Part shown: one piece after another, positions 1-11,829 of the stretch | Layout: every line of letters begins with the position of its first letter | Numbering within the stretch: position 1 is the stretch's first letter | Assembly (NCBI GenBank): GCA_008704415.1 | Contig: VXIS01000039.1 | Location: 165,882 to 229,881 of the forward strand | DNA length: 64,000 bases | Reading direction: 5' to 3' | Origin: Sphaerosporella brunnea | Taxonomy: Eukaryota; Ascomycota; Pezizomycetes; Pezizales; Pyronemataceae | Translations under genes and position numbers: made by a program | Notes under the pieces: generated by a model | Database searches by the model: none | What the model was told of the DNA's origin: nothing | Seen by the model: only the letters and a program-made list of their open reading frames with translations

Positions 1-424
1 TGCCGTTGTCCTTCTTCTTCTCCATCGTAACCATCGTTTCCGCAAACACAGGATCGTCATATATCAGACTATCTATGGCAGCTGTGCCACATCGCTTCGG
101 GAGTAGCAGACGGCATGTAAATGAGACGGTGGATTTAATCTGGCTAGTCTACCGGTATTGGAGCCGTTCGACGGGGTAGGTGCTTATATCACGTGTGGTG
201 AGCGGTCCACAATGTGGTCAGGCATACACCACCAGATGCGAGCCGCGAGCTCTGGCAGTTCCAGGCCGTCCTCTCTCGGTCAATGTGCGGCAGAGATACC
301 GGGTACACTGGTACTAGCTTGTCGATTGTGTGCCTTTGCGGTTTCCTCCTGCTCGAGTTGATGATGTGTGGATGGATTCCTTATAGAGCGAGTATTGGTA
401 TGAGCTTGCTTCGTTCCATGTCGT

Positions 425-560
425 CGTCCAGTTTGTTGCTACGACTTGAAGCGTCGCCGTCCGGCGAGCTAGAAGAGGGAACTGCTCAACTTCTTCGACA
501 AGTCGCCGATATCGGGGACTGGCTTAGCAGAGGCAGTGATGGATTAGGCACCCAGTTTCG
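425..560 (-). pseudogene. Relic of SAC3-like N-terminal coding sequence
   Basis: On the minus strand this stretch reads TASAKPVPD..DLSKKLS, matching AASAQPVPD..DLSEKLS just upstream of the first internal Met of the large SAC3-like gene (about 53.21-53.27 kb). In another frame it then reads DASSRS.., matching DASSRGY.. of the same protein. About 85 nt between the two blocks are missing, and the reading is broken by a stop and a frameshift. The nucleotide match, for example over the segment encoding DLS(E/K)KLS, is clear by eye. The flanking 1-420 bases show no readable gene. It is a non-functional fragment; whether it came from duplication of a gene or of a mobile unit is unknown. Confidence 0.7.
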
Positions 561-1146
561 AAAGATATTAGGGTCGACTCGGATTTCGTTTGAGCGTTTA
601 TTTGGCGTTGGGTTGAGACTCCCCGAGAGGATATTGACTGGTCGGTTACTTAGCTGCGTTTTTGGGCTTTTTGTGCTGTGTTGCAAGGGTTTTTGATCAT
701 TAATGTTGGGGGTATGAGGTTTGAAAGAGCGGTGAAGCAAGGCGCTTCACTAGTAATCACTCGGTCGACATGAGATTGGTATGCCTGCGAGCTTCTTAAA
801 GTCTTCTTTCCAGCTCTAGAAAGCAGTTCACTTTCTATACAAAATACATGATGTATAATGGAAGCTATCACTATAGATATTCTCCGGCCATCAAAAGCCC
901 GGCGGCTTACATAAGGCTTGTTACCTATTCACGTGTCAGTGCATGCTCGCCAAGTCTCGCCTTGCATCGGCCTTTCATCTCACACACGCAGAGCTCCGAT
1001 TGGCCTGTCGCTGTTGAACAAGAAAGGAAAGCACAAGGGCTCTCCCTGTGCATCCATCCCAGCTTGTAGCTGCCCCTCCTTCATCATCATCATCACCACC
1101 AGCCATCACTCCACACAGAACAACAACCACACAAGCAAACGATGGG
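561..1146. other. Intergenic, upstream of ATG101
   Basis: No conserved coding sequence was seen here. A CCAAT box in inverse orientation (GATTGGCC near 999) and CT/CA-rich leader sequence precede the ATG101 start codon, as in many fungal promoters. Confidence 0.4.
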
Positions 1147-1847
1147 ATGGACCAGCCGCCCGTGTTTACCCTCGACGTGCTAACCGACCGCCAACTCCTG
1201 AGCGACGTTCTCAAAGGTCTGCGGCACTCCCACTCCCCCACCCCCAAACACTACAAAGCTAACCCCCCCCGCTGCTCAAAACAGGCGTGCTCACAACCCT
1301 CTTCTTCCACCGCCTCTTCAACAGCCTGCGACCGCGCACACGGGACCTGCTGGACCTAACGCTGCCAACATTTGACGACGCAGAGCTAGAAGCCTCGATC
1401 GACGCGCGATTGGCGACGCTGGCGCGGTACCTCAGCGTCGAGAGCGCCGCGGCGGGGGAGCGCGCGCGGCTGCAGGTGCAGTTTTTTGAGAAGCGGCCGC
1501 GGCGCGCCGGGTGGTTCGGGAAGGCGGAGGAGAAGGTGTGTTGGGAGGAGTGGAGGATTGAGGTGGAGGTTGTCGGGTGGAGGAGTGAAGCTGGTACCGC
1601 TCTCTCTCTCTTCTCTTCCTTTTGGGTGGGGGAATGTGGGGTGCTGATGTGATGAATAGAGCGCGCCACTGTCCGCGAACGCATAGAAGAGCAGTTGCAC
1701 CGGACGGTTCTCAAGATCATCACCACCGCCAGTAACGAGAAAAGCCACGTCCCACCCATCACCACAAACGACGCAAATCCATTTCCGTACGCCATCGCGT
1801 TGGCGCCGAAGGGGGAGACCTGGGGTACTCGCATGGGCATTTTCTAA
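1147..1847 (+). CDS. ATG101: Autophagy-related protein 101 (HORMA domain)
   Basis: Three exons (1147-1216, 1285-1593, 1660-1847) give 188 residues, normal for the family. The spliced product reads VLKGVLTTLFFHRLFNSL.. early, then ..DARLATLARYL.., and ends with HVPPITT..NPFPYAI. These are the landmarks of Atg101. The protein is a HORMA-fold subunit that stabilises Atg13 in the Atg1/ULK1 autophagy-initiation complex of species lacking Atg29/Atg31. Both introns have GT-AG ends, and the first has a CTAAC branch motif. The start ATG at 1147 is preferred because the family N-terminus (PPVFTLDVLTDRQ) begins directly after it; an upstream in-frame Met would add low-complexity residues. Confidence 0.93.
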
Positions 1848-1860
1848 CCAAATCTAAGAA

Positions 1861-1878
1861 AGAAAAAAGAAAAAGGGG
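1861..1878. repeat. A-rich tract followed by poly(G) tract
   Basis: The ATG101 3' flank has an A-rich run followed by about 12 G. It is simple sequence and possibly assembly-sensitive. Confidence 0.5.
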
Positions 1879-2526
1879 GGGGGGGGGTGGGCATAGAATC
1901 GATTTTTTTCGATGGTGTTTGGGCGTTGGTTTAAAAAGTCGTTGTTTGCTTTTGGGACGTTATTACTGCTGCTGACCATGATGATACATACACACTTGTT
2001 CTTTGAGATATACACTTGTGTTTTAATTGCTTGCCTCCTTGGAATATCTACTGGCTGTTGGGACGCTTTTGATTATTCTTCTTGTCATCTTGGGGTCTTT
2101 CTTGTGGTTATTTCTGTCTGCTCTATTGACGAAGCATTTCTATGCATTATAATATAAATACGAGGCAGCAGTCTGTATTCTTCCACAGCTTGTCGCAGGT
2201 TTGTGGCCGACGGGAGGCCTATGCCCATCTGCAACAGATTATGTGCACGTGGTATGTACTTGCAATGTATTCACCTTCCAATACAGCGGGTAAACACACC
2301 GAGCACCACCAAAAACAGCAGAGCAAAACGCAGTAATACCCACATTATGAGTTCAGGAACCAAAGCAAATACTTCGCAAGCAGCAGTAGTAGTGAAAACG
2401 TGAAACGTGAAACTTGAAACCGTACAAAAACACAAATAAGACACCCTGTGCCCCCCCCTCCCCCTTTGCTCACTCACTCTTTCTCAAGATGTTTTTAGCC
2501 TCGGTTGCAGCGACCAAGTTTCGCAT
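1879..2526. other. Intergenic between ATG101 and YOP1 (convergent 3' ends)
   Basis: Only short spurious open frames with no recognisable motif were found. The stretch serves as the 3' flank of both genes. Confidence 0.5.
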
Positions 2527-3303
2527 TTACAAGCTCTTGTCACTACCGATGCTGTCGACCTTGGCGCGCAGTCCCGCTGAGGCAGAGTTGGCGCTGTTGA
2601 ACTGCTTGGCCAGCAGCGGCTGCAGGAAGGAGCGGAAGAGAACAGAGGCACCACTATATCCACTGTGAGTTACGCGAGATGCGGATTCGCGTGATAGCAG
2701 GAGAACGTACGAGAACTGGGGAAGACCGAGCCAGAGGATCAGGGCGAACTTGAAGACGTAGTAGAAAGGCAGCCAGTAGGTCACGCTGAAGGCACTTTCG
2801 AGCACGGAGAGGAAGGCGAACACGATCCAGTAGCTGCGTGTGCGTGTCACATGTCAGCCACATCTGTGGTAACTAACTCCGAGAGCCCCCGGGAGAATCG
2901 AGTCTTGCTGCTTGCAAGAAACGCACAACCCGGGCTGGTCTCGCTCCGCTCGGATGGATAACTTACGTGAGCCATTGCGCATCGTCGACCTTAGAGGCGG
3001 TGAACAGCGCCTGCATCGAGTAGTAACCGGGAATCAAGAAACCAGCAAGGTTCGTGAAGAACTGGCCACCGTAGTTCAGGAAGATCAGGAAGAAGTAGAC
3101 GGCTCCAGCACCTCCGACAACGTACACCTTCGGCACGCCGGTTTGCTTCTCGAGGTTGTTGAGGGCGGGGTACTTCGTGAGCTGCATGCGTGGTTCATCA
3201 GGGTCAGGCTTTGCGGGGCTTTTTTTTTCGTTGGGGAGAGAAAACCAAATACCTCCTTGTCGAGCTGGGAGACCATGTTCATGGCTTTATCTTGGAACGA
3301 CAT
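2527..3303 (-). CDS. YOP1: YOP1/REEP-family ER membrane-curving protein
   Basis: Four exons (3303-3253, 3181-2967, 2833-2711, 2662-2527) encode 174 residues, matching the family length. The product shows the Yop1/DP1/REEP signature: LTKYPALNNLEKQTGVPKVY, then FFLIFLNYGGQFFTNLAGFLIPGYYS, QWLTYWIVFAF and YWLPFYYVFKF. Hydrophobic hairpins insert in the ER membrane and, with reticulons, bend tubules. All three introns have GT-AG ends. The first exon (MSFQDKAMNMVSQLDKE) is short and phase 0. A (GGT)n run lies in the 5' flank around 3340-3362. Confidence 0.95.
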
Positions 3304-4528
3304 GACGACGATGGTGATGGGGTAATTTGGGTGTTATCGGTGGTGGTGGTGGTGGTGGTGGTGATTGCCTTTGGTGGTGATAGCAACTCGGTTGGCGATG
3401 GGTGGGTCGAACGGCTTCCTGTGCGAGAGTTGTTTTGATTTTTGTGGGCTGGAGTGGGAAGAAGAGGTGCAATGCAGGCAGGCAGGAGTTGGTTGACGTG
3501 TTAGATGCAAATGGGGTTCAGCAAAAGCAGGATCGAGGAAAGTTCCAAAATCGGCAGCACGACGACCGAAGAAGAAGAAATCTGTCGCAATTCGTTAGAC
3601 GGCTTGGCTTGGGATGTAGCTATATTTATTTTGGACATTTCTTTGCAAGTGCGTTTTGCGGGCGGTTCCTGATGTTGCCTGCAGTGCTGCGGTGAAGTTC
3701 AGCCACTGAGGCGTGGTGGCAGGGATAGAAGTGTGGCTGTGCGAGTCGCAACGTGTGGCTGGTTTGGAGCATAGTTATGTGGCGGTGCTGGCCATCACTC
3801 AAGCTTCGCAGCAGCAGCGTATCGCTCAGCACAACGAAAATAGAAGCCGCCTGTCTTGTCAGCAGCTCTCCTGCTCGTTGCCTCCGCAACACACTCACAT
3901 CCAACTCGCCCAAGCGCCAAAACTCCCAAACCGACATCCATCCCTTCCTCCCCCCAAACGCGCGATTACTCTCGTTCAACTCTGACCATCCCCCCTCCCC
4001 CGGGCCCCACCTCTCTGCCACTCGATCTCTAAGGCTGCTACTGCTACCTTTTGAGAGAGAGAGAGAAAGGAAAGAAGGAAAGAAATTGGAGACGGGGGTT
4101 AAAGGGAAAAGGGCCAAGGGATAAGGACAAGAGGTAAATAACTCGATCATCTGGAAAGGAGCTCAACCTCACCCCAGTGCGAGACTGCCAAACAGTCGAC
4201 GAGTTAACGTTGTCTGCTGCCGATCGAGTGCACACGCGTCGAGTTCAGTCTCGTCTCTCCCCAGCCGACCTGCGCGGTTGTTGGATCGAGTGCTGCTCAG
4301 TGTTCCTGCTGCTCAGTTCCAGCCTGCCGCGTTAGTTTGGTATTTACATTTACCTCGCCAACCAAACAACGCTCCACCCAAAAACCCTACGCTCTGCTTG
4401 CTTTCAACTCTCTGCTTCCAAAAAAAAACGAAAGCTGCATCATCGCCCGTAGGAGAGTTTAAGAAAATCAACACCCCTCATTACCCCCTCTCAACCCATT
4501 CAACTCGCTCATCGCCGCAAACAGCAGA
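3304..4528. other. Divergent promoter region YOP1 / RFX
   Basis: 1.2 kb between two divergently transcribed genes. It contains a GGT microsatellite near 3340, a GA-rich tract near 4050-4090 and CT-rich leader sequence. Open frames here have no recognisable motif. Confidence 0.5.
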
Positions 4529-7027
4529 ATGGAAGACGCATCTCCTCCGCAAACACCATCAGGTATGCATCAAACCCCTGCTGCTTGCTGTTTGTTGTTG
4601 TGGTGATAAAACCCCCCCCCCACACCGCAGCGAATTGCAAACCCCCGTTGGAAAAAAAAACGAAAAAAATAGAAAAAAAAGAAAAAAGAAAAAAAAAGAA
4701 AAGAAGAGCCCATTGGCTTACATATCCGCTTCCATAGCAACCAGATCTGAACCGCAGCAACGATCGCGCTCGCGCTCCATAATTTCGAACGCTGCCGGCG
4801 CCCCACCGCTCGTGGCTACCCCCACTTCGGTCACACAGTACTCGCCAGAGAGCCACCCGACCACGGACCCGTCTCTTTTGGCCTTGACCCAGCAGCAAGT
4901 CGCCGATTCCACTACTGTCCCCGTCGACATCGCGCTTCTCGACCAGTCGCAATTGGCCTCGGCTGCTAATGCGTTCCCCATCGATCCCGCTCTGGAAGGT
5001 CCTGCTCCACCGGAGCACCCCATCCCCACCAACATTTCTCCCGACGCGCCGTCGATATCCCCCCCCATAATCGAAATGGCGCGTTTTCAAGACGCCCACA
5101 CCTTAGAAGAGGAAGAAGCTGCCGAGGAAGCCCCCGCGGGCGAGGATGAGCCCGCTACGCGCCCGTCCGGCGGAAGGAACAAACGGGGCTCTTCTGCTGG
5201 CGAGGACAACGACGCTGAGCTCCGCCGCTTGGCAGCTGAGAACGCGGATGTCGAGTTGGAAGAGCTTGCTCGCCGAGTTAGGAACGACGAAAACTCGCCC
5301 TCTGCCGAGAAGACACGCCAAGTCTACGGACTCGGATGGTATATTCCCTGTGCTCTGTATTCTTTCAGCCAGGCTGACGAGATAGGTTGATGCACAACTG
5401 CGAGCGCGTCCCTGATACATCTGTTGCCGTTCCCCGTAATCGTGTATACGCACGCTATGTTACGGTTTGCGCCAACGAGAAGATCAAGCCTCTCAATCCT
5501 GCGTCCTTTGGCAAGTTGGTGCGACTGCTGTACCCGGAAATCAAGACACGTCGTCTCGGTGTCCGTGGACAGTCGAAGTATCATTACTGTGGCATTCGAT
5601 TGGCTGGAGAACACTCATCCCCTAATGCTTCCCACGGTCCAGGTTCCGCTTCGGGATCGGAACCACCCGCGCATGCGGTTGGGGAAGATCATGTGCAAGT
5701 CTTTATCCCTCGACGTCCCTTCTATAGCAGTTTGCTGACTGTTTTGATTTACAGTACCAGTAACCGCGCCACTGCTCCCGTTGGTACCTTCGTTTCCTCA
5801 AATCCACCATCTAAAAAACCACGTCACGAATCCCCGCTGTCGAAATTTATGCTCAACGGTCTTTGCTTCATGCGACAAGATCCAGAAATTGTTCAAGATG
5901 TTTTTCGAATTCCAGACATTAATCCATACATACCTCCAGGCACCGATCTAGATGTGGCTGCGACTCTGACGGCAATATACCGGTCGCACTGCACTTCTTT
6001 GGTGGAGTGCGTTCGCTACATGCGACTTAAACAGTTTCATCAGTTGTTTGTCTCGTTCCATGGCACATTGACAGTACCGGTCCAAAAGCTTCTAGCTGTG
6101 CCTTCGTTAGCACCTTGGATTCGGGAGGCTGACTGGGTCATGTACAAGGTGCGCCTTTTCCGTTTGGGAGGAGTTGGAAGTTTGTGCTAATTTAGGCAGG
6201 AAATGATCCGGCTCCTATCGCCTTTGGCCCTGCAAGTCGTTCCTTCGTTTGTTCTAACCGCTTTGCGCCAGCTATCCACCAATCTTGCCACACATATCTC
6301 TGTTACGTTCAGCGCTTGTTCTGAGCACATCATACAAGCAAAGTTGGTGCCTGCTACTATCTTCGCAAGCCTATTGGACCGGCTTTTGCGTGTCAATGAT
6401 GCTGCACACGCAGCTGCAAGATTCTTGGGAAACCCGCCTGATCGCGAACAAATGATCAAGGACTGGCAAGCATATGTTAATGCTCAGATGATCGTCGACC
6501 GAGAAATACCTTGCCATGCCCCTCTGGTCAAGAATATATTAGAATCTGAGATTCCCAACCTCCTGCAGCCAGGCTGCCGGGAAAGATCACCAGCTCCTGG
6601 CATTGAAGACGGCGCCAGCACAGAGAGCGTTCTGGACAAATGGACCAACTTTCTAACCAGCTTACCTGATCGATTCGGAGTGAATTCCCCGAGATACTTC
6701 AACATATGCCTTGGCGCGGTCTCATCCGCTTCTCTGAGGGATTTGACCACCAACGGCGCCATTTCTTTCGGGAGCTGGTGGGTCGTGCGTTGCTGGATTG
6801 ACGAGTGGATGAGCTGGCAGGCAGAGCGAGGTGGCTTCCTTAGCCATGGGGCCGTACGGCGTAACGGAGACAGGAGATCGGAAATTAGCGACATTATGGA
6901 TACGAGCGAAGACCTTGCCCACGACGACAGTGGGATTTCTCTCAAAGATGACAACATCAATCTCTTAGAAGACGTGGGAGATGATCGTGATAACCGGATG
7001 GTGGTGCCCGTCAATTTCGGGAAATAA
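4529..7027 (+). CDS. RFX-family DNA-binding transcription factor
   Basis: Proposed exons are 4529-4562, 4738-5338, 5386-6148 and 6200-7027 (741 residues). The RFX DNA-binding domain spans the exon 2/3 joint. It runs from QVYGLGWLMHNCE.. through VPRNRVYARYVTVC and NPASFGKLVRLLYPEIKTRR to LGVRGQSKYHYCGI, the winged-helix signature. A conserved RFX C-terminal region follows. Fungal relatives (Crt1/Rfx1, RfxA, Sak1) repress DNA-damage or cell-cycle genes. Residues 70-150 are acidic and Pro-rich. The segment 5693-5754 looks like an intron, but removing it gives an immediate stop, so it is kept as coding. Intron 1 contains a long polypurine run. Confidence 0.88.
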
Positions 7028-8430
7028 GATACCAATGGAGCAGCAGTGATGTACGTTACGTTACAGGTTCAGCTATATGATTATTTACGAGCGTTGCTTC
7101 CATTCTGTTGTTTCTTCTTCCTTCTTGTACAGAAATTTGCGGGCTTTCCCGTTGTCTTTTTTTTTTCCCCGCTTTATTTTCTTCTGTGTTGGGATATGGG
7201 TTTGGTTCTTTCTGTTTGCTGGGTCATTGTTTTGCCTTCTGTTTTTGTGGTGCTCTGGCGTGAATCTGGGGGCTCTTGATGCTTGAGGGCCGGGTTCTGG
7301 GAATTTTTCCTTTCTTAAACGGAGTATTTACGTACAATCATTCCCGCAGCTGTTTGATCCTCCATCCTCAAGTGATGTCGATCTCCCAGCTGCCCAGTCC
7401 TATGGCCCAGTATTACTCGCCCTCTTCAGCGCGTGCATCTTGGCACCATGTCCTCCAACTCGCTCCGGTTCCACGAACCCAGCATAACCACACTGCTTAT
7501 TCCTCCTCCTCCTCCTCCAACGCCACCAGCAGCATTACTATTTGCCTACTCGGGGGGGCTCATCGCGCACGCAAGTTAACTGCCCTACCCTAGTTCTCGA
7601 CATCATCAATACTGGCAAGCCACTCTTTTTTTTTTTTTTTTTTTTCGCTCCTCCCGCTGCTGGCTGTGTGTGCCGTACTAACTCCGAACCGAAACAGGAA
7701 AGTAAATTCAAAAAAACAAGCGCGTGATATTCTATGATGCGAAACACGGACCACCAGGGGAACCTTCCTTCATGCAAAAGGTGAGTGCTCGCTGGTTGAG
7801 AAATAAGGGAAAGAAAACCCACCCACCCCACATGGAATTCAATCTGGATGATGTGGTGCTGTGTATGTATGAGCTGGGAAAGCTTCGAAGACGAAGACAT
7901 ACTCTACAGGAACCACATCATTTTATGTTTTTGCTGGCTATGGCTGGTGTAGCCCCCACCCCCTCCATCAATAATGTTCTTTCTTTCTTTCGTGGTATGA
8001 AGTATCAACTGGCAAGAAAAGTGTATAAGTACTCTATTTTCAGTATGGAAGAGAAGATCAAAGCTGGCTTACTCTAAAAAAAAAAACACGCCGTCATATG
8101 CAATCGGTGTTTCTTCTTTATTCACTTCAAAAGACTCGAAAATTACTTAAGTAAGTACTTCATATCTAATGTGCCAGCCACTGCTAAACTCGACCTCACC
8201 AAGTACGTAGACAACGAGTTCAAACTGCGCACAACACCGCTCTGACCAACCTTTGCACAAACCACCGTAACCAGGTCCATTCCCCTCCTGTAACAACCAG
8301 CTAAACAGATTTCTACTCCCAGCCTCACTCACCCCTCTCCCATGTACATCCGAAAGAAAAACAAAGCAAAGTACATCCAACAAAAGGCTGTCCACTATAT
8401 ACCACGCGCTCGCTCCGGTATCCCCGCCTT
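7028..8430. other. Intergenic, RFX 3' side to membrane-protein gene 3' side
   Basis: No supported gene. It contains T-rich tracts (7158-7166 and 7626-7645), a (TCC)n run near 7500 and a short reading starting at 7448 (MSSNSLRFHEPS..) that could be a broken gene start. The open frame at 7724-8077 has no recognisable motif. Confidence 0.5.
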
Positions 8431-10143
8431 CTATGGCGGTACTTCTCGGACATCCTGTCCTCGGATGCCTTCGGTGGATGATTCGCATTTGTCGCTGAGG
8501 TCAATCTCGGATGAATTGCCGCCGATGCTTTCGACGTCCCTGGTGAATTCGGTCCGCGTCATGATGCCTTCCAGCGGGATCGACTTGTCCTTGCTATCGC
8601 TCTTGTTCGCTTTGCAGTTGGTGATTACTTGGCCTCCGAACCCCCGCTGTAGGTCATGATCGAACTGGGTTGAGCGACCCGACCGACCACCACCGCCCGA
8701 GCCGATCGAATAGTGGCCGCCGCCACCCAGTGTTCTGTTGCACTCTCCACACTTGGTCTTGGACTCCAGAACCTCTTCGTCTTGGTGGGTGACCCAGTGT
8801 AAGACTAATACTGAGAACAACACTGCAAAGAATTAACATCCGCGCACACATGATCTAGCCAAGGTTACTAACCATCAGCATTGCACGCTGCAAAGCAGAC
8901 CCAACCAGGCTCCTGTCCCCGCAGGACAAGCAGAGCAGTCAGATTCCTGGGCGCACCATTAGTTCCATGAAGCAACTTGACACAAAAATACTAACGCGAG
9001 GGTGGAGAGAAGTGTCGCAAGACTGCCGACGAAAGTGCGAAGTGCCACTCTTCGAAGACGGCCCTGTTTAGTCGCGGTCCCGTTCTTGAAGCTCCAAAGA
9101 CCTGTGAGGGCATGTCAGGACCTGCGCCGGCATATCCATGGAAGTGTGCGCGCATTACCTCGCAATGGTTTCAGGAACAGCCATGTCAGATAGACCTGGT
9201 CGCAAATCAGTTACCAGTAACACCAAGGCCAACAAAATCCTCACGTTGATGACGATGTCGAATATTAGCATCGGAATATTGGCCGCCAATTTGAGTCCGA
9301 TTCGACACTGGCCGTCCACGCCGATTTGGGCGTTACGGCTATCGACGAAGTCAGAGTCATAGCCATTAGTGATGCGAATGGATGGCCATTTTCGTACAAG
9401 ACAAAGGTCAAGGTGATGACCAAACAATATGGTACCAACATCCCGAACATGTTGAACATGAACAGCTTGTCCTTCCATCGCTGGCGACTGCCACGGATGA
9501 TGAAAACCTATCTCTACGGATCAATGCGACCGCTCTTGGGAAAATGCAACGAGCGACAGGTAGGTACCTTTTCGACGAGGAAGAGGTAGATCAGCTAGAT
9601 CGGGGATGAGCAATCACTCCATCAGATAAGCGCGCACAAGCGAGCATGGCACTTACAACCTATTGGCATTGTCAGCGACGCATCAACAAACTAAGTTGAG
9701 GTGATGGGGTACTTTAGAACTGAGATAGCACACCAGGCACAGCAGTATACCAGCATCACAGGCCCTGGCGCCACTGTTGAGGCCGAAGCTTGACTGCAGC
9801 ACTGTGCTGGAGAAGACAAACAGCCAGCTGTCGATGAAAATGGCAAAGATCACTGGGGTTCAGCGCCGGCAGAGTTGGTTAGCACACAACCGGATAAATC
9901 CAACGCAAGCGAACTAAACGCCAATTTAGTGCGCAATTGCGGGTTTATATACATACACCAGCGAGCAAGCGGCAATCCAGTGTAGCAAGAGACGCCGACT
10001 AAACGTCTAGCGAGACAGAAGCTGACAACGGTGATGGCAATCATGGCGAGGGTGATGCTGGAAACGAACGCCTCCTTCGACAATGCCTTCTGTGCCGCCG
10101 GCTGCATCTCAGCAGCCCGTGAGACGAGATCGATAACCGCCAT
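8431..10143 (-). CDS. Uncharacterised multi-pass membrane protein of filamentous fungi
   Basis: About ten exons can be joined on the minus strand (start 10143, first exon to 9957, stop at 8431) into a protein of roughly 470 residues. It has about seven hydrophobic segments, including FVSSITLAMIAITVVSF, LIFAIFIDSWLFVFSS, LIYLFLVEK, MFGMLVPYCLVITLTFVF and NIPMLIFDIVINVYLTWLFL. The last is followed by PLRGLWSFKNG and later LVLRGQEPGW..CNADVLFSVLVLHWVT. I recall this layout from unnamed integral membrane proteins of Pezizomycotina and cannot assign a function. The C-terminal tail is hydrophilic, with a CGEC motif and a Gly-rich stretch. The chain requires a 3-nt exon at 9657-9659 (see findings). 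Confidence 0.75.
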
Positions 10144-11829
10144 CACAGAAGGATTGAGTTTTCTCGTCGGAGAGGGGTGGGGTGTTTTGGGGGGGGGGGG
10201 GGAGCGACGAGGCAAAGGCGGAGGGAGAGGGGTGCCTTGTGGTGATGGTGGTGGTGGTGGTGGCGGTGGTGGTGGTGTTGCCTTTACTTTCAATTGGTGA
10301 ATGTATCTGTTTTGGTTTGGCAGCGAAATCTCGTGGCACGGCGGCGCCAGCAGCAGCAGCAACACCAAGAGAAAAGAAGACGCAAGCTGAGGCGGTCCGG
10401 GCCTTAAGTATCACGAGGGAATCGAGAGGCGGGAATGAATACACAGTTATGAATGCGATGCAAAATAGAGTGGCCACACAGAAGTGAGTATGGGGTTTTG
10501 GGGTGGGGGGGGGGCAGCAGTGGAGTAGGCAGGTACACACGGAAGAGAAGATGCCCTTCTCCCAATTTGAAGAAGAGGTGTGGTCTGCATCGATATCCTG
10601 CTGCGTTGCGGGCAGCAGCAGCAGTTGCTTCGGAGCAGCAGCGGGACCCGGATTCACGAAAGTGCGGTGCCTATTCCCTGCTCCGGCCATAGGAATTGCA
10701 TTTTAACGGGGGAGGAGAGAGGACGCAAGGGAAAAAGGGGGGAGGGGGTTCTGATGGTCAAGAGGATGGATGGGGACGGAGTTGGGAGGAGGAGGATGAT
10801 GATGGTGATGACAGTCAGTCAGTCAGTTGCGGTAGAGGGCAAGCCGAGTTAGCCAACTCACACAACTGCAGAGAATCGAACAGCAACCGCATATCAGCAA
10901 AAGCAATTCTGCGTTGGAGGAGAGCGGGCCCCATTCAGCTCTTTGGCAACCGACGGAAATCCGGAAATCCCCACCACCACCACCACCACCACCACCGGCC
11001 AAGCTTAACTCAGTCAAAGTGCATCAAGCCCTTCATTTTTTTCCCCAGGGGAGTAGAGCCGCCGCAGGTGAGTGGCCGTGAAGTGCGGGAAATTACATTC
11101 CAGCTGTGGCAAGTATCTACTTCCATCGAAAGCTGACTACATGCATACACACAGACATGTCTTCTGCCGAATGTTAATATATCTCCCCACACGTGACTGT
11201 TGGTTCAACAGGTTTAAGTTGCACTGTCGACACAGCGCAGAAGTGCACTGTACGGCCAGATAAAGTGCAGCGGTGGCCCCTTACCTCTTCTTTCCTGTAT
11301 GCACTCTATCTCACCATCCTCTGCCTATTAGTTACCTGCTGCAATTAACAAGTAACTAGAACTAGTTGAGCGAGTGAGTAACGACTTCCATTTCCCCTTA
11401 GCTGAGCTCATGTGCCTAATATTAATCTGATATCCAACCCCAACCCCACCGCCAGCGCAAAGTGCACGCGGCATAAAGCGGTGGGATGACGATAGCTCTC
11501 TGCTCTCCACAAGTGCAGTTACAGCATTCCAAAAACGGCCGCACGTGCACGACGCATGGAATACCAAATAACTACCAAGAAGCCCTCCCCCGCAAAAATA
11601 AAAAATAATAATAAAAAAAGCAGACCCTCTCTATGTATGATGCAACGTTCTCTCACTCGCAACCCCTTACCTCGATCGCATGATCAGCTGGCGAAGAGAA
11701 GAGGAGGGATGTCTTGTCGTGCACCAACTCTCACCCAGCACAGCAAAACAACCCGATCTTCGCTTCGCTTCCGCCCACCCCGCATCTCGCTTCCCAAAAT
11801 ATCTCCAGCCTAGCCAATCCCCGCCTTCC
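10144..11829. other. Divergent promoter region, membrane-protein gene / UreF
   Basis: 1.7 kb without a recognised gene. It contains G-rich runs near 10190 and 10507, GGT/GGC repeats near 10245-10275 (complement CCN) and a (CAC)n run at about 10970-10996. Long open frames here are low-complexity products of these repeats. Confidence 0.5.
10970..10997. repeat. (CAC)n microsatellite
   Basis: About nine CAC units in intergenic DNA. Confidence 0.8.

Noticed and set aside
4278..5390. 370-residue open frame as one exon
   Set aside because: It starts in the 5' leader and reads a polypurine intron as Lys-rich protein. Splicing 4563-4737 and 5339-5385 gives the proper RFX protein.
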